DNA of 13,007 nucleotides from an uncultured Lachnospiraceae bacterium (GTDB lineage Bacteria; Bacillota; Clostridia; Lachnospirales; Lachnospiraceae): the NCBI GenBank assembly GCA_910588885.1, contig CAJUSQ010000009.1, positions 1 to 13,007 of the forward strand, in the 5' to 3' direction. The notes beneath the pieces are model-generated. The model ran no database searches and was not told the origin of the DNA. It saw nothing but the letters and a program-made list of their open reading frames with translations. Below, in pieces: positions 7,019 to 12,877 of the stretch (the stretch's first letter is position 1; each line of letters begins with the position of its first letter). Position numbers and translations under genes: made by a program.

Positions 7019-7069
7019 TAATTCTGGAAATAATATGGGGGACTATTCATGGAAACACATGATTCCTCT

Positions 7070-7101
7070 TTTGTATTTTCTTGTATACAGTAAAATACAA
7101 A
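7070..7101. promoter_or_regulatory. 32-bp palindromic operator upstream of the transporter operon
   Basis: TTTGTATTTT (7070-7079) and AAAATACAAA (7092-7101) are exact reverse complements. Between them lies TGTATACA (7082-7089), itself a palindrome with the same centre. Overall 28 of 32 positions are symmetric. TGTA half-sites at 7072 and 7082 and TACA half-sites at 7086 and 7096 are each 10 bp apart, as in the array upstream of the pyrK-like gene. The TTGTATACAG core resembles FadR-type GntR operators. Confidence 0.6.
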
Positions 7102-7107
7102 TAATAG

Positions 7108-7155
7108 AAAAAGCGCCGCCGCATTTATGATTTTCATCATTTCATGCGACAGCGC
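7108..7155 (-). terminator. Intrinsic terminator of spoIIID
   Basis: In the minus-strand RNA a 12-bp stem (7155-7144 with 7124-7113), including two G-U pairs that exist only in this sense, encloses an inner ATGAT/ATCAT stem. It is followed by five U (7112-7108). It begins 5 nt beyond the spoIIID stop codon. Confidence 0.85.
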
Positions 7156-7159
7156 CCTT

Positions 7160-7417
7160 TTATCTATGCTCCATGTGCTGGTATTTTTCCCGCGTAGCAA
7201 GTCCGCCCCGGATATGCCGTTCCGACTTATTGACATCCAGCACTTTCCGGGCTTCCCGGGCCAGAGCCGGATTGATTTGTATGAGACGTTCGGTTACGTC
7301 TTTATGTACCGTACTCTTACTGATCCCGAACTTCTTCGCAGTTTGTCTGACCGTAGCATTTTCTTCAATAATATAATTGGCGATTTCCACCGCCCGCTCT
7401 TCTATGTAGCCTTTCAA
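7160..7417 (-). CDS. spoIIID: SpoIIID, mother-cell sporulation transcription factor
   Basis: An 85-residue DNA-binding protein that activates and represses sigma-E-stage genes in the sporulating mother cell. The sequence aligns along its length with Bacillus subtilis SpoIIID: YIEERAVEIANYI near the start, a helix-turn-helix at about 22-41 (TVRQTAKKFGISKSTVHKDV), INPALA, and the basic C-terminal part with RHIRGG. I chose the TTG at 7417 as start. It is preceded by GAGGGA at 7429-7424 with 6-nt spacing, and the product then begins KGYIEER, matching the family N-terminus. The in-frame ATG at 7435 has no ribosome site and would add six residues. The ribosome site lies in one arm of a perfect hairpin (7419-7463), and a sigma-E-like promoter is just upstream. 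Confidence 0.93.
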   Translation of the reverse strand: MKGYIEERAVEIANYIIEENATVRQTAKKFGISKSTVHKDVTERLIQINPALAREARKVLDVNKSERHIRGGLATREKYQHMEHR

Positions 7418-7418
7418 G

Positions 7419-7463
7419 AAAATTCCCTCATACATGCTTTTTTACATTGTATGAGGGAATTTT
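7419..7463 (-). terminator. Perfect 16-bp hairpin between nudix and spoIIID, overlapping the spoIIID ribosome site
   Basis: AAAATTCCCTCATACA (7419-7434) and TGTATGAGGGAATTTT (7448-7463) are exact reverse complements around a 13-nt loop. In RNA coming from the nudix gene the stem ends in UUUU and would act as a terminator. It would also pair the GAGGGA ribosome site of spoIIID. On the plus strand the second arm is followed by more T (to 7466), so it could also stop antisense transcription. Confidence 0.7.
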
Positions 7464-7474
7464 TTTCCTTATGA
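7446..7474 (-). promoter_or_regulatory. Sigma-E-type promoter of spoIIID
   Basis: Minus strand: TCATAAG (7474-7468), 14-bp spacer, then CATACAAT (7453-7446). The -10 is a full match to the B. subtilis sigma-E consensus CATACAnT, and the -35 matches 5 of 7. Transcription would begin near 7440, inside the hairpin loop, so the mRNA carries only the 3' arm and its ribosome site stays open. Confidence 0.7.
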
Positions 7475-7509
7475 CTGATTTATCGGCTTCTGACTGCAAT
7501 CCCCCGGTA

Positions 7510-7986
7510 TTACACAATCCTGCGCCCGTCCAAAACCGCTCCGCGCAGAATTCCTTTCTCATATTCCACTTTCAGGGAGAAAAAGGGGGCATCCTCTGCA
7601 AGGAGCCGGAAGAAAATCTTATCTCCTTCCCAGAGCTCCAGTTCCTCCAGCTTTCCTTTGTCCACCCATTCCAGCTTTCCTTCCGGGCAGTCCTTCAGTT
7701 CCCCTTGGGGGCAGTCCGCCGTATACAGGCACATATATTCAATCGGATAATCGTCGCAGAGAAAAGTAACGATTCCACGAAACCGATAAGACTCCAGCAA
7801 AAGTCCGGTTTCCTCCTGTACCTCCCGCAGCAGGCACTCTTCCGGGCTTTCGTTCCCTTCAAAATGGCCTCCTACCCCGATCCATTTATCTTTATTGACA
7901 TCGTTTTTCTTCACTGTACGATGCAGCATCAGATACTGGTTTTCCCGTTCAATATAGCATAAGGTCGTCATTGGGGAACGTTCCAT
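7510..7986 (-). CDS. Nudix hydrolase, MutT/8-oxo-dGTP diphosphatase-like
   Basis: A 158-residue Nudix protein. The box is complete: G40, x5, E46, x7, then REVQEETGL at 54-62, which binds the catalytic divalent metal. The N-terminal TTLCYIE and LHRT segments followed by WIGVGGHFE are typical of Firmicute proteins annotated as 8-oxo-dGTP diphosphatases, which cleanse oxidised nucleotides. Other nucleoside diphosphate substrates cannot be excluded. I took the ATG at 7986, with AGGTGG at 7997-7992; a GTG at 7995 and an ATG at 7971 are alternatives. It starts 22 nt after the yqeY stop, so the two are probably co-transcribed. It reads toward spoIIID, from which it is separated by the 7419-7463 hairpin. 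Confidence 0.87.
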   Translation of the reverse strand: MERSPMTTLCYIERENQYLMLHRTVKKNDVNKDKWIGVGGHFEGNESPEECLLREVQEETGLLLESYRFRGIVTFLCDDYPIEYMCLYTADCPQGELKDCPEGKLEWVDKGKLEELELWEGDKIFFRLLAEDAPFFSLKVEYEKGILRGAVLDGRRIV

Positions 7987-8008
7987 TCCTGCCACCTGCC
8001 TTTTCCGA

Positions 8009-8446
8009 TTATTTGCACAGCTCGCCCACTACTTCGCTGATCACTTTTCCGTCTGCCTTACCCTTTAACTCGGCCATTACGCTTTTCATAATCATGCCCT
8101 TATTCTTTGTGGCTGCAACCTCGGAAAACTTCTCCAGGATCACCGCCTTTATCTCTTCCGCCGAAAGCAGCGCCGGGGCGTATTCCTGCATAACTGCATA
8201 CCGTGCCTGATATGCCTCCAGCAGGTCTGTCCGTTCCGGCGGGCAGGTATCAATCTGTTCCTTTACGGATTTGATCTCCTTCAATACTACACGGTTTACC
8301 AGTTCCTCGCCGATGTTGTCACGGCAGCCTTCGTCTATGGCCACCTTCTTCACTGCGGATACCAGGGCGGAAATGGCATCCTTCCTGGTCTTGTCCTTCG
8401 CCTTCATCGCTGCGATCATATCTTTTTGCAATTGTTCCATCTGCAT
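8009..8446 (-). CDS. yqeY: YqeY/GatB-domain protein
   Basis: A 145-residue protein of the YqeY family, which resembles the C-terminal tRNA-binding region of GatB. Its cellular role is not firmly known; a link to tRNA amidotransferase function is inferred from homology. Family features are the N-terminal LQKDMIAAMKAKDKTRKDAI segment, the central Y/EEYAPALLSAEEI segment and the C-terminal KGKADGKVISEVV. Length matches B. subtilis YqeY (148). Three ATG codons are close together (8452, 8446, 8440). The one at 8446 has the best distance (8 nt) from AGGAG at 8459-8455. It is first in a two-gene unit with the nudix gene. Confidence 0.88.
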   Translation of the reverse strand: MQMEQLQKDMIAAMKAKDKTRKDAISALVSAVKKVAIDEGCRDNIGEELVNRVVLKEIKSVKEQIDTCPPERTDLLEAYQARYAVMQEYAPALLSAEEIKAVILEKFSEVAATKNKGMIMKSVMAELKGKADGKVISEVVGELCK

Positions 8447-8475
8447 AATCATTTCTCCTCTCATTGCTTTTCCTA

Positions 8476-8504
8476 ATTCTATCACGAAATTTCTTTGAAC
8501 GCAA
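8476..8504 (-). promoter_or_regulatory. Sigma-A promoter of yqeY-nudix
   Basis: Minus strand: TTGCGT (8504-8499), a 17-bp spacer, then TAGAAT (8481-8476). The -10 lies 29 nt before the yqeY start codon. Confidence 0.6.
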
Positions 8505-8512
8505 TTCCGCTG

Positions 8513-8541
8513 TTGCATTTTCCTTTCTTCGAAAATATAAT
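8513..8541 (+). promoter_or_regulatory. Sigma-A promoter of the DNA glycosylase gene
   Basis: TTGCAT (8513-8518), a 17-bp spacer, then a perfect TATAAT (8536-8541). The leader would be about 124 nt. It contains a small GGCTTTT/AAAAGCC hairpin without a following T-run just before the start codon. Confidence 0.6.
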
Positions 8542-8671
8542 AAAAATGATCCCCGTTTGACCTGCCGTGATCTTCCCGGCGGCCTGTCATGTTTTACCAT
8601 ACACCATCATTTCACGATTCGGACAGCCGGGCTTTTCTGTAAAAAGCCTGCTGCCGGAGAAAGGATTCACC

Positions 8672-9163
8672 ATGTCAGAATACGAAACCCACACCCATAC
8701 TTTCGCACCTGTATTTGATCAAAATTCCCGTGTCCTGATCCTGGGCACGTTCCCTTCCGTAAAATCCAGAGAACAACAGTTCTATTACGGTCATCCGCAA
8801 AACCGGTTCTGGAAAGTCCTGGCCGCTCTTACGGACAGCCCCCTCCCGGTTTCTGTCCCGGAAAAAAAGGAACTACTGCTCTCTAACGGCATCGCCGTCT
8901 GGGATGTCATTGCAAGCTGCGCAATCATCGGTTCCTCCGACACTTCCATCAAAGATGTTGTCCCGGCGGACGTTCCATCCCTGCTTTCCGGAAGTGCCGT
9001 AGAACGAATCTACGGAAACGGCGCAAAGGCATGTCAGCTCTACGACAGATATCTTCTGCCGAAAACCAACATGCCCATTCATAAGCTTCCTTCCACCAGC
9101 CCGGCCAATGCCGCCTACTCCTTGGAACGGCTTCTGGAAAGCTGGCGCATTATTTTGTCCTAA
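8672..9163 (+). CDS. Hypoxanthine-DNA glycosylase (UDG superfamily family 6)
   Basis: A 163-residue DNA repair glycosylase. It would remove hypoxanthine (deaminated adenine) from DNA; family 6 members act poorly or not at all on uracil. Motif 1 is at 25-47: GTFPS, then YYGHPQNRFW, with N44 the likely catalytic Asn. VWDVI is at 77-81 and the second motif, STSPANA, at 141-147. The ATG at 8672 has AAGGA at 8661-8665 with 6-nt spacing; in-frame codons upstream lack a site and family similarity. It is monocistronic, divergent from yqeY-nudix and convergent with the NlpC/P60 gene. Its neighbour on the other side is a nucleotide-pool cleansing Nudix enzyme, so both protect DNA from damaged bases, though they are not in one operon. 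Confidence 0.86.
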   Translation: MSEYETHTHTFAPVFDQNSRVLILGTFPSVKSREQQFYYGHPQNRFWKVLAALTDSPLPVSVPEKKELLLSNGIAVWDVIASCAIIGSSDTSIKDVVPADVPSLLSGSAVERIYGNGAKACQLYDRYLLPKTNMPIHKLPSTSPANAAYSLERLLESWRIILS

Positions 9164-9217
9164 AATTATTCCACAGAAATATTACAAGGCCCTTCCGCCG
9201 CAATCATCCTTCGGGAC

Positions 9218-10525
9218 TTACAATACACGCCGCACGGAAATAATCGTCCGGTACGTCGCACTTCCGGTCTTAATACCTCCGGCCGGATAGGGCGCCGAGT
9301 TGCTGGCATGGACAATCTGACCGCCGCCCATGTATATCGCCACATGGCCGCTGTAACAGATAATATCCCCAGGCTGTGCATTCGCATAACTGACTTCTTT
9401 TCCGGCGGTAAGCTGCTCATAGGAACTCCGCGGCAGGGAAATCCCGAAATTCCGGTATACATATTGGATAAAGCCGCTGCAGTCCGCCCCGGTATTGGGA
9501 TCGGTCCCACCCCAGACATAGGGCTTCCCGATAAACGTACAGGCATAATTCACCACGGCACTTCCGCTGACCCCGGTGGTAAAATCCGGATTCATATTTC
9601 CGCCGGAGGAGCTTCCTCCGCTCCCGCCGCTTTCGGACCCGCTATTTGCAGAACCGTTGCTGCCGGAATTATTGTTCGAACTGTTGTTTGCATTATTATT
9701 GGCAGCCGCCCGGCGGGCTTCCGCTTCCTGCTGTCTGCGGGCTTCTTCCTCCCGCCGCTTCCGCTCCTCCTCTTCCTTCCGGATACGTTCTTCCTCCTGG
9801 CGGATAATTTCGTTCTGGCGGTCGATCGTCGCCTGATATTGTGCCGCCAGCTGCTTCGCACTTGCCAGCTTCGTATCAAAATCAGACATTTGAGACTTCT
9901 TCTGAGCAATTACTGTTTCATAACGGGCCTGTTCCTCCTGGTAATTCTCCTGAACCTCTTCCATCTCCGCAATTTCACTCTGTACCTGAACTTCCAAATC
10001 CGCTACCTTCTGCTTCGCATCCTGGTAGGCTGTCAAAAGATTCCGGTCGTATTCGTACACCTCATTCACATATTCCACACGGTTTAAGAAATCCGTTATG
10101 CTTCTGGATTCCAGCAGAGACGTCAGAAAAGCATTGTCTCCCCGTTCGTACATAAAGCGGATGCGCATTTTCATTGCTTCATACTGCTTGTCCTCATCCT
10201 CCTGGGCCTGTACCAAATCGGCCTGTACCTGTACCAGCTCCGCTTCCTTGGCCGTAAGCTCATTTTCCAGAATGCTTAAGTTCATGATTACGCTGACCAG
10301 CTCCGCATCCAGGGAATTGATCTCTCCCTGAAGCCGGGACTGTTCGTTTTCAATCTGGCTGATATCGCTATTGGCTGCATTCAGGCCGTTCTCGGCCTCC
10401 TCCTTCTTCTGGTTGGCTTCGTTGATACTGCTTGCCAAAACTGCAGGTACCCGCATCATCCCAAGTATGACCGCAAATGCCAGGACCGCTTTCCCAATCC
10501 GCTTTTGTTTTTCTTTTCTTATCAT
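9218..10525 (-). CDS. Secreted coiled-coil NlpC/P60 peptidoglycan hydrolase
   Basis: A 435-residue exported cell-wall enzyme, likely a DL-endopeptidase cutting peptidoglycan stem peptides. The signal peptide is at about 1-31: a basic start, then AVLAFAVILGMM, with probable cleavage after AVLA. A long coiled coil (about 34-280) is rich in Glu, Gln, Lys and Arg. It contains a PcsB/CwlO-like segment, MRFMYERG-type, near 120-150, as in hydrolases controlled by FtsEX. A highly charged EEERKRREEE stretch ends it. An Asn/Ser/Gly-rich linker (about 280-320) joins the NlpC/P60 domain at about 325-435. Catalytic residues seen are C349 (GADCSGF), H394 (GHVAIY) and H406 (VHAS). No ftsEX genes are in the window. 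It has its own promoter and a long structured leader, and is convergent with the glycosylase gene. Confidence 0.92.
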   Translation of the reverse strand: MIRKEKQKRIGKAVLAFAVILGMMRVPAVLASSINEANQKKEEAENGLNAANSDISQIENEQSRLQGEINSLDAELVSVIMNLSILENELTAKEAELVQVQADLVQAQEDEDKQYEAMKMRIRFMYERGDNAFLTSLLESRSITDFLNRVEYVNEVYEYDRNLLTAYQDAKQKVADLEVQVQSEIAEMEEVQENYQEEQARYETVIAQKKSQMSDFDTKLASAKQLAAQYQATIDRQNEIIRQEEERIRKEEEERKRREEEARRQQEAEARRAAANNNANNSSNNNSGSNGSANSGSESGGSGGSSSGGNMNPDFTTGVSGSAVVNYACTFIGKPYVWGGTDPNTGADCSGFIQYVYRNFGISLPRSSYEQLTAGKEVSYANAQPGDIICYSGHVAIYMGGGQIVHASNSAPYPAGGIKTGSATYRTIISVRRVL

Positions 10526-10669
10526 TCTTATATATCCTGCCTCTCATTCAACAGCATGGTGCGGTTCGAATCTCCCTAAGGATGGAACTTTCCGTAGTTC
10601 CGCTTCTTCCGAACCGCCGCCCAAACTACCGCCTAGCCATGCCCTTCTCTTTTCCTTTAAAATATTACT
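10526..10669 (-). promoter_or_regulatory. Structured 5' leader of the NlpC/P60 gene
   Basis: From the predicted start near 10669 the leader is about 144 nt. It contains three nested stems: 10637-10642 with 10554-10559 (CCATGC/GCATGG), 10610-10617 with 10561-10568 (CGAACCGC/GCGGTTCG), and 10596-10601 with 10584-10589 (AGTTCC/GGAACT). Cell-wall hydrolase genes in Firmicutes are often preceded by the ydaO/yuaA c-di-AMP riboswitch. I could not match its conserved core here, so the class is left open. Confidence 0.5.
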
Positions 10670-10675
10670 ATGTTC

Positions 10676-10704
10676 AGTATAACATCAAAAATTTTGACAG
10701 GCAA
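10676..10704 (-). promoter_or_regulatory. Sigma-A promoter of the NlpC/P60 gene
   Basis: Minus strand: TTGCCT (10704-10699), a 17-bp spacer, then TATACT (10681-10676). Confidence 0.65.
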
Positions 10705-10735
10705 CCGTAAATCCCGGGAAATAAATGTAAAATAA

Positions 10736-10810
10736 TTGTAAGGCTTACTGTATTGGCTTGTGGCCGTGCAGGGCAGTGCACGGCCCAGGCGTGAACAGTA
10801 ATTTGTAAGG
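10736..10810. mobile_element. Small palindromic repeat (copy B) flanked by 8-bp direct repeats
   Basis: The element at 10745-10801 has outer arms TTACTGT/ACAGTAA and an inner stem GGCCGTGC/GCACGGCC. It is a close relative of 56-103. It is bracketed by TTGTAAGG at 10736-10743 and again at 10803-10810, which looks like a target-site duplication. No coding capacity. It sits just beyond the sipL stop codon and might also serve as its transcript end. Confidence 0.65.
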
Positions 10811-10824
10811 GAACATCCCCGCAT

Positions 10825-12384
10825 TTATCCAACTGTTTTGATAATCAAAATTTTCTGTCCGTTTTTCAACGTATTTTCGGTCAAATGATTGGTTTCTTTG
10901 ATATCCGCAATCGTCGTATAGTTTTCTTTTGCAATATTCCACAGGGTATCCCCGGCCCGGCCGATGTAGCCGATAATTCCCGGGCTGTCCTGAAGGGCTT
11001 CCATATCCAGGGGTTCTTCCGTTACTTCGGTCATCCGGGCAATGGGCGTTTTTTCAAAAACAATGCTGTTCAAATCTATTACGGCCTTCACTTCTACCTG
11101 GGTAGAATCCACCATCACCGTCGTCAGCTGTTCCAAACATGCTTCCAGCTGGAACCGGGAATTGGCCGTGATGCCCGGCGCTTCGATCGTATGGTGGAAG
11201 GGGATCATATTCCGCATGGAAGCCAGCGGATTTTTATCATCCGAGGTAATGTAAAGCAGCTGGACGCTTAAAGTGCCTTCCACCTGAATCCCGTCTTCTA
11301 CGATTTCCGTCTGGTCGATGGAAATGAAGCCTTCACTGGTACACAGCTGCAGAATCCCTTCCTGGTTCTCCCCAATGGTCATCCGGTCGGATACCTTACA
11401 TTTTGAAAAATTCTTAATCAGCAGCTTTTCAAATACCGCCGATTCATATTCAGCCTGCAGACGGCAGTTGACCGCATACAAATCCTCCAGCATCTGCACT
11501 TCCTCTTCCTGGTAGATGTGGATATCCAGTTCCAATACCAGTTCCAAATGCAGCATCCGGACTTCACCGTCATAATCCGGCTTGGGCTCCAGCTCAATGG
11601 CTGCGATCTCATAGGCCGCATCCAATATCATGTCCTCACTGCAGCCGCTGCATTCCACCACTCCGGTAAAAGGCAGGGCGGATTCCAGCCACTGCAGCCG
11701 TTCTTCCTCTTCCTCTCCCAAATACAGGACGAATACCAGGGCTTCCCCCTTTACCTGAATCTGATTTTCCAGCATCCGGATCTCCACGCCCCGAAGCTGT
11801 ACGCTTTTCCACAATACCTCCCGGATATTTGGCTTGTTGGAGGGCAGTACGATTTCTTCTTTAAAACGGCAGGTGTCCTTCTTTGCATGAAACAGCTGCA
11901 TCATAGTCCGATTTCGGATTAATGTTTCACAGCCTTCTTCCCGCTCCACATCCGTGACAATCTCTTCATCCGCAATTTCGTCTACGAAAGCCGAAAGCTG
12001 TACCAGGGCTTTCACGCTTAATTTCCGGGAATTGATAATGCTGACCGTTAAATCTTCCATCTGTCCCCGGAGCTTTGCCGTATCATATTCGTTAATCCCG
12101 TCTATCGCCAGGCTTTCCTGAAAAGGCAGTTCTCCGGTAAAGCTGTTGATTTTCCGTTCCTCCACATCGCTGCGGTATAAAATCTGGAATTTCAAAACGC
12201 CTTTCAGCCAGATGTGACCTGCCGTAAGGTTGGCTTCTTCGATTTTAATTTCGCCTTTTTCCTGGATCAGACGCATCACATCCGGCTTGCTGTCCGGCAC
12301 ATTAAAATCGTCATCCAGTGTAATCTGGCTGGCGGCCCTCCCTTTTTCCCGATTCATATGTATGTATTTTTTCATTAATTCCAC
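10825..12384 (-). CDS. sipL: SipL-like spore coat morphogenesis protein (DUF3794 + LysM)
   Basis: A 519-residue protein matching the layout of Clostridioides difficile SipL, the mother-cell protein that binds SpoIVA and tethers the coat around the forespore. An N-terminal region includes IHMNREKGRAASQITLDDDFNVPDSKPDV, followed by DUF3794-type repeats over about 40-460 (recurring VKG...F.ILY / VEGTLSVQLLY segments). A C-terminal LysM domain is at about 473-516 (GRAGDTLWNIAKENY, NGQKILII). The start is GTG at 12384, with GGAGAG at 12399-12394 and 9-nt spacing; an ATG four codons in is too far from that site. It is not membrane-anchored and has no signal peptide. It lies 68 nt after veg, and a 21-bp hairpin in that gap overlaps its ribosome site. 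Confidence 0.9.
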   Translation of the reverse strand: MELMKKYIHMNREKGRAASQITLDDDFNVPDSKPDVMRLIQEKGEIKIEEANLTAGHIWLKGVLKFQILYRSDVEERKINSFTGELPFQESLAIDGINEYDTAKLRGQMEDLTVSIINSRKLSVKALVQLSAFVDEIADEEIVTDVEREEGCETLIRNRTMMQLFHAKKDTCRFKEEIVLPSNKPNIREVLWKSVQLRGVEIRMLENQIQVKGEALVFVLYLGEEEEERLQWLESALPFTGVVECSGCSEDMILDAAYEIAAIELEPKPDYDGEVRMLHLELVLELDIHIYQEEEVQMLEDLYAVNCRLQAEYESAVFEKLLIKNFSKCKVSDRMTIGENQEGILQLCTSEGFISIDQTEIVEDGIQVEGTLSVQLLYITSDDKNPLASMRNMIPFHHTIEAPGITANSRFQLEACLEQLTTVMVDSTQVEVKAVIDLNSIVFEKTPIARMTEVTEEPLDMEALQDSPGIIGYIGRAGDTLWNIAKENYTTIADIKETNHLTENTLKNGQKILIIKTVG

Positions 12385-12387
12385 AGC

Positions 12388-12445
12388 AAAAAACTCTCCA
12401 ATCCTGAATACTTTTGAAACATTCTATTCAGAATCAAAGAGTTTT
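12388..12445 (-). terminator. 21-bp hairpin terminator between veg and sipL, overlapping the sipL ribosome site
   Basis: In minus-strand RNA 12445-12425 pairs continuously with 12410-12390: 21 bp with a 14-nt loop. Four of the pairs are G-U, so the full stem exists only in this sense. U-tract 12393-12388 follows. The sipL ribosome site GGAGAG (12399-12394) is inside the 3' arm. It would terminate veg mRNA and close the ribosome site in any read-through. Confidence 0.75.
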
Positions 12446-12449
12446 ATTC
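12421..12449 (-). promoter_or_regulatory. Candidate sporulation (sigma-E-like) promoter of sipL
   Basis: Minus strand: GAATAAA (12449-12443), a 14-bp spacer, then AATAGAAT (12428-12421). Each box matches the sigma-E consensus at about 5 of 7 informative positions, with the same spacer as the spoIIID promoter. Initiation near 12413 would fall in the hairpin loop and leave the ribosome site free. Confidence 0.35.
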
Positions 12450-12452
12450 CTG

Positions 12453-12698
12453 TCAGCATAATTTCATTCGTATATCTCTGGTCAGAATATCCGCATAGCT
12501 AAAAGACATGATCTGCGGGTTCTCCTGCCCCTCGTCGTTCACTAAAATGGTAAAAACACTGGGATAAGCCCCTTGAATGACCCCTTCCTGTACATCCACC
12601 CGATGGCGGCCGCGATCCAACTGAATCAGAACCCTGCTCCCTAATTGTTGAAGAACGGATGCACGTACTTTGCTGATGTCTGTTTGCTGCATTGTCAT
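12453..12698 (-). CDS. veg: Veg family protein
   Basis: An 81-residue protein of the Veg family, a small conserved Firmicute protein reported in B. subtilis to stimulate biofilm matrix genes. Its molecular action is not settled. Matching segments to B. subtilis Veg are the GxRVxIQLDRGRHR region, GAYPSVFTILV (YPSVF is a hallmark) and SFSYADILT near the C-terminus. The ATG at 12698 has GAGGTG at 12709-12704 with 5-nt spacing; a second ATG at 12692 is possible. It is driven by a strong sigma-A promoter, as in B. subtilis, and is followed by the hairpin before sipL. The usual ispE neighbour is not present. Confidence 0.9.
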   Translation of the reverse strand: MTMQQTDISKVRASVLQQLGSRVLIQLDRGRHRVDVQEGVIQGAYPSVFTILVNDEGQENPQIMSFSYADILTRDIRMKLC

Positions 12699-12733
12699 TT
12701 CTTCACCTCTTTCTTAGGTTCGACACTGAATTC

Positions 12734-12762
12734 AGTTTATCACTGTGTTAAAGTATTGTCAA
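12734..12762 (-). promoter_or_regulatory. Strong sigma-A promoter of veg
   Basis: Minus strand: a perfect TTGACA (12762-12757), a 17-bp spacer, then TAAACT (12739-12734), with AT-rich DNA further upstream. The B. subtilis veg promoter is also a classic strong vegetative promoter. Confidence 0.8.
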
Positions 12763-12877
12763 ATAGTTTCTCCCTTATATATTGAGAATTCCGCCGATTT
12801 GTGGTTGTTTACTAAACTGAAATCAAATTTTTCCGGTTTTTATAGTAAAAATGTACCTCAGCTAATTACTTTGCTGA

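Noticed and set aside
7447..7962. Plus-strand open frame beginning MYEGIF, the same residues as the upstream extension of spoIIID
   Set aside because: The shared start is only the inverted repeat read from the other side. The rest is antisense to the nudix gene.
8556..8590. TTGACC on the plus strand as a second promoter for the glycosylase gene
   Set aside because: The expected -10 region is GC-rich with no TATAAT-like sequence; TTGCAT-17-TATAAT upstream is much better.
9308..10087. Long plus-strand open frame of 259 codons
   Set aside because: It lies wholly antisense to the NlpC/P60 gene, whose domains and catalytic residues are clear. It has no ribosome site or family similarity.
10559..10575. 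GGTTCGAATC, resembling the T-arm of a tRNA
   Set aside because: The flanking bases do not form the required 5-bp stem on either strand, and no acceptor or anticodon arm is present. The segment is better explained as part of the NlpC/P60 leader hairpin.
10694..10724. TTGACA on the plus strand as a -35 box
   Set aside because: No -10 box at 16-18 bp downstream and no plus-strand gene follows; the minus-strand promoter explains the region.
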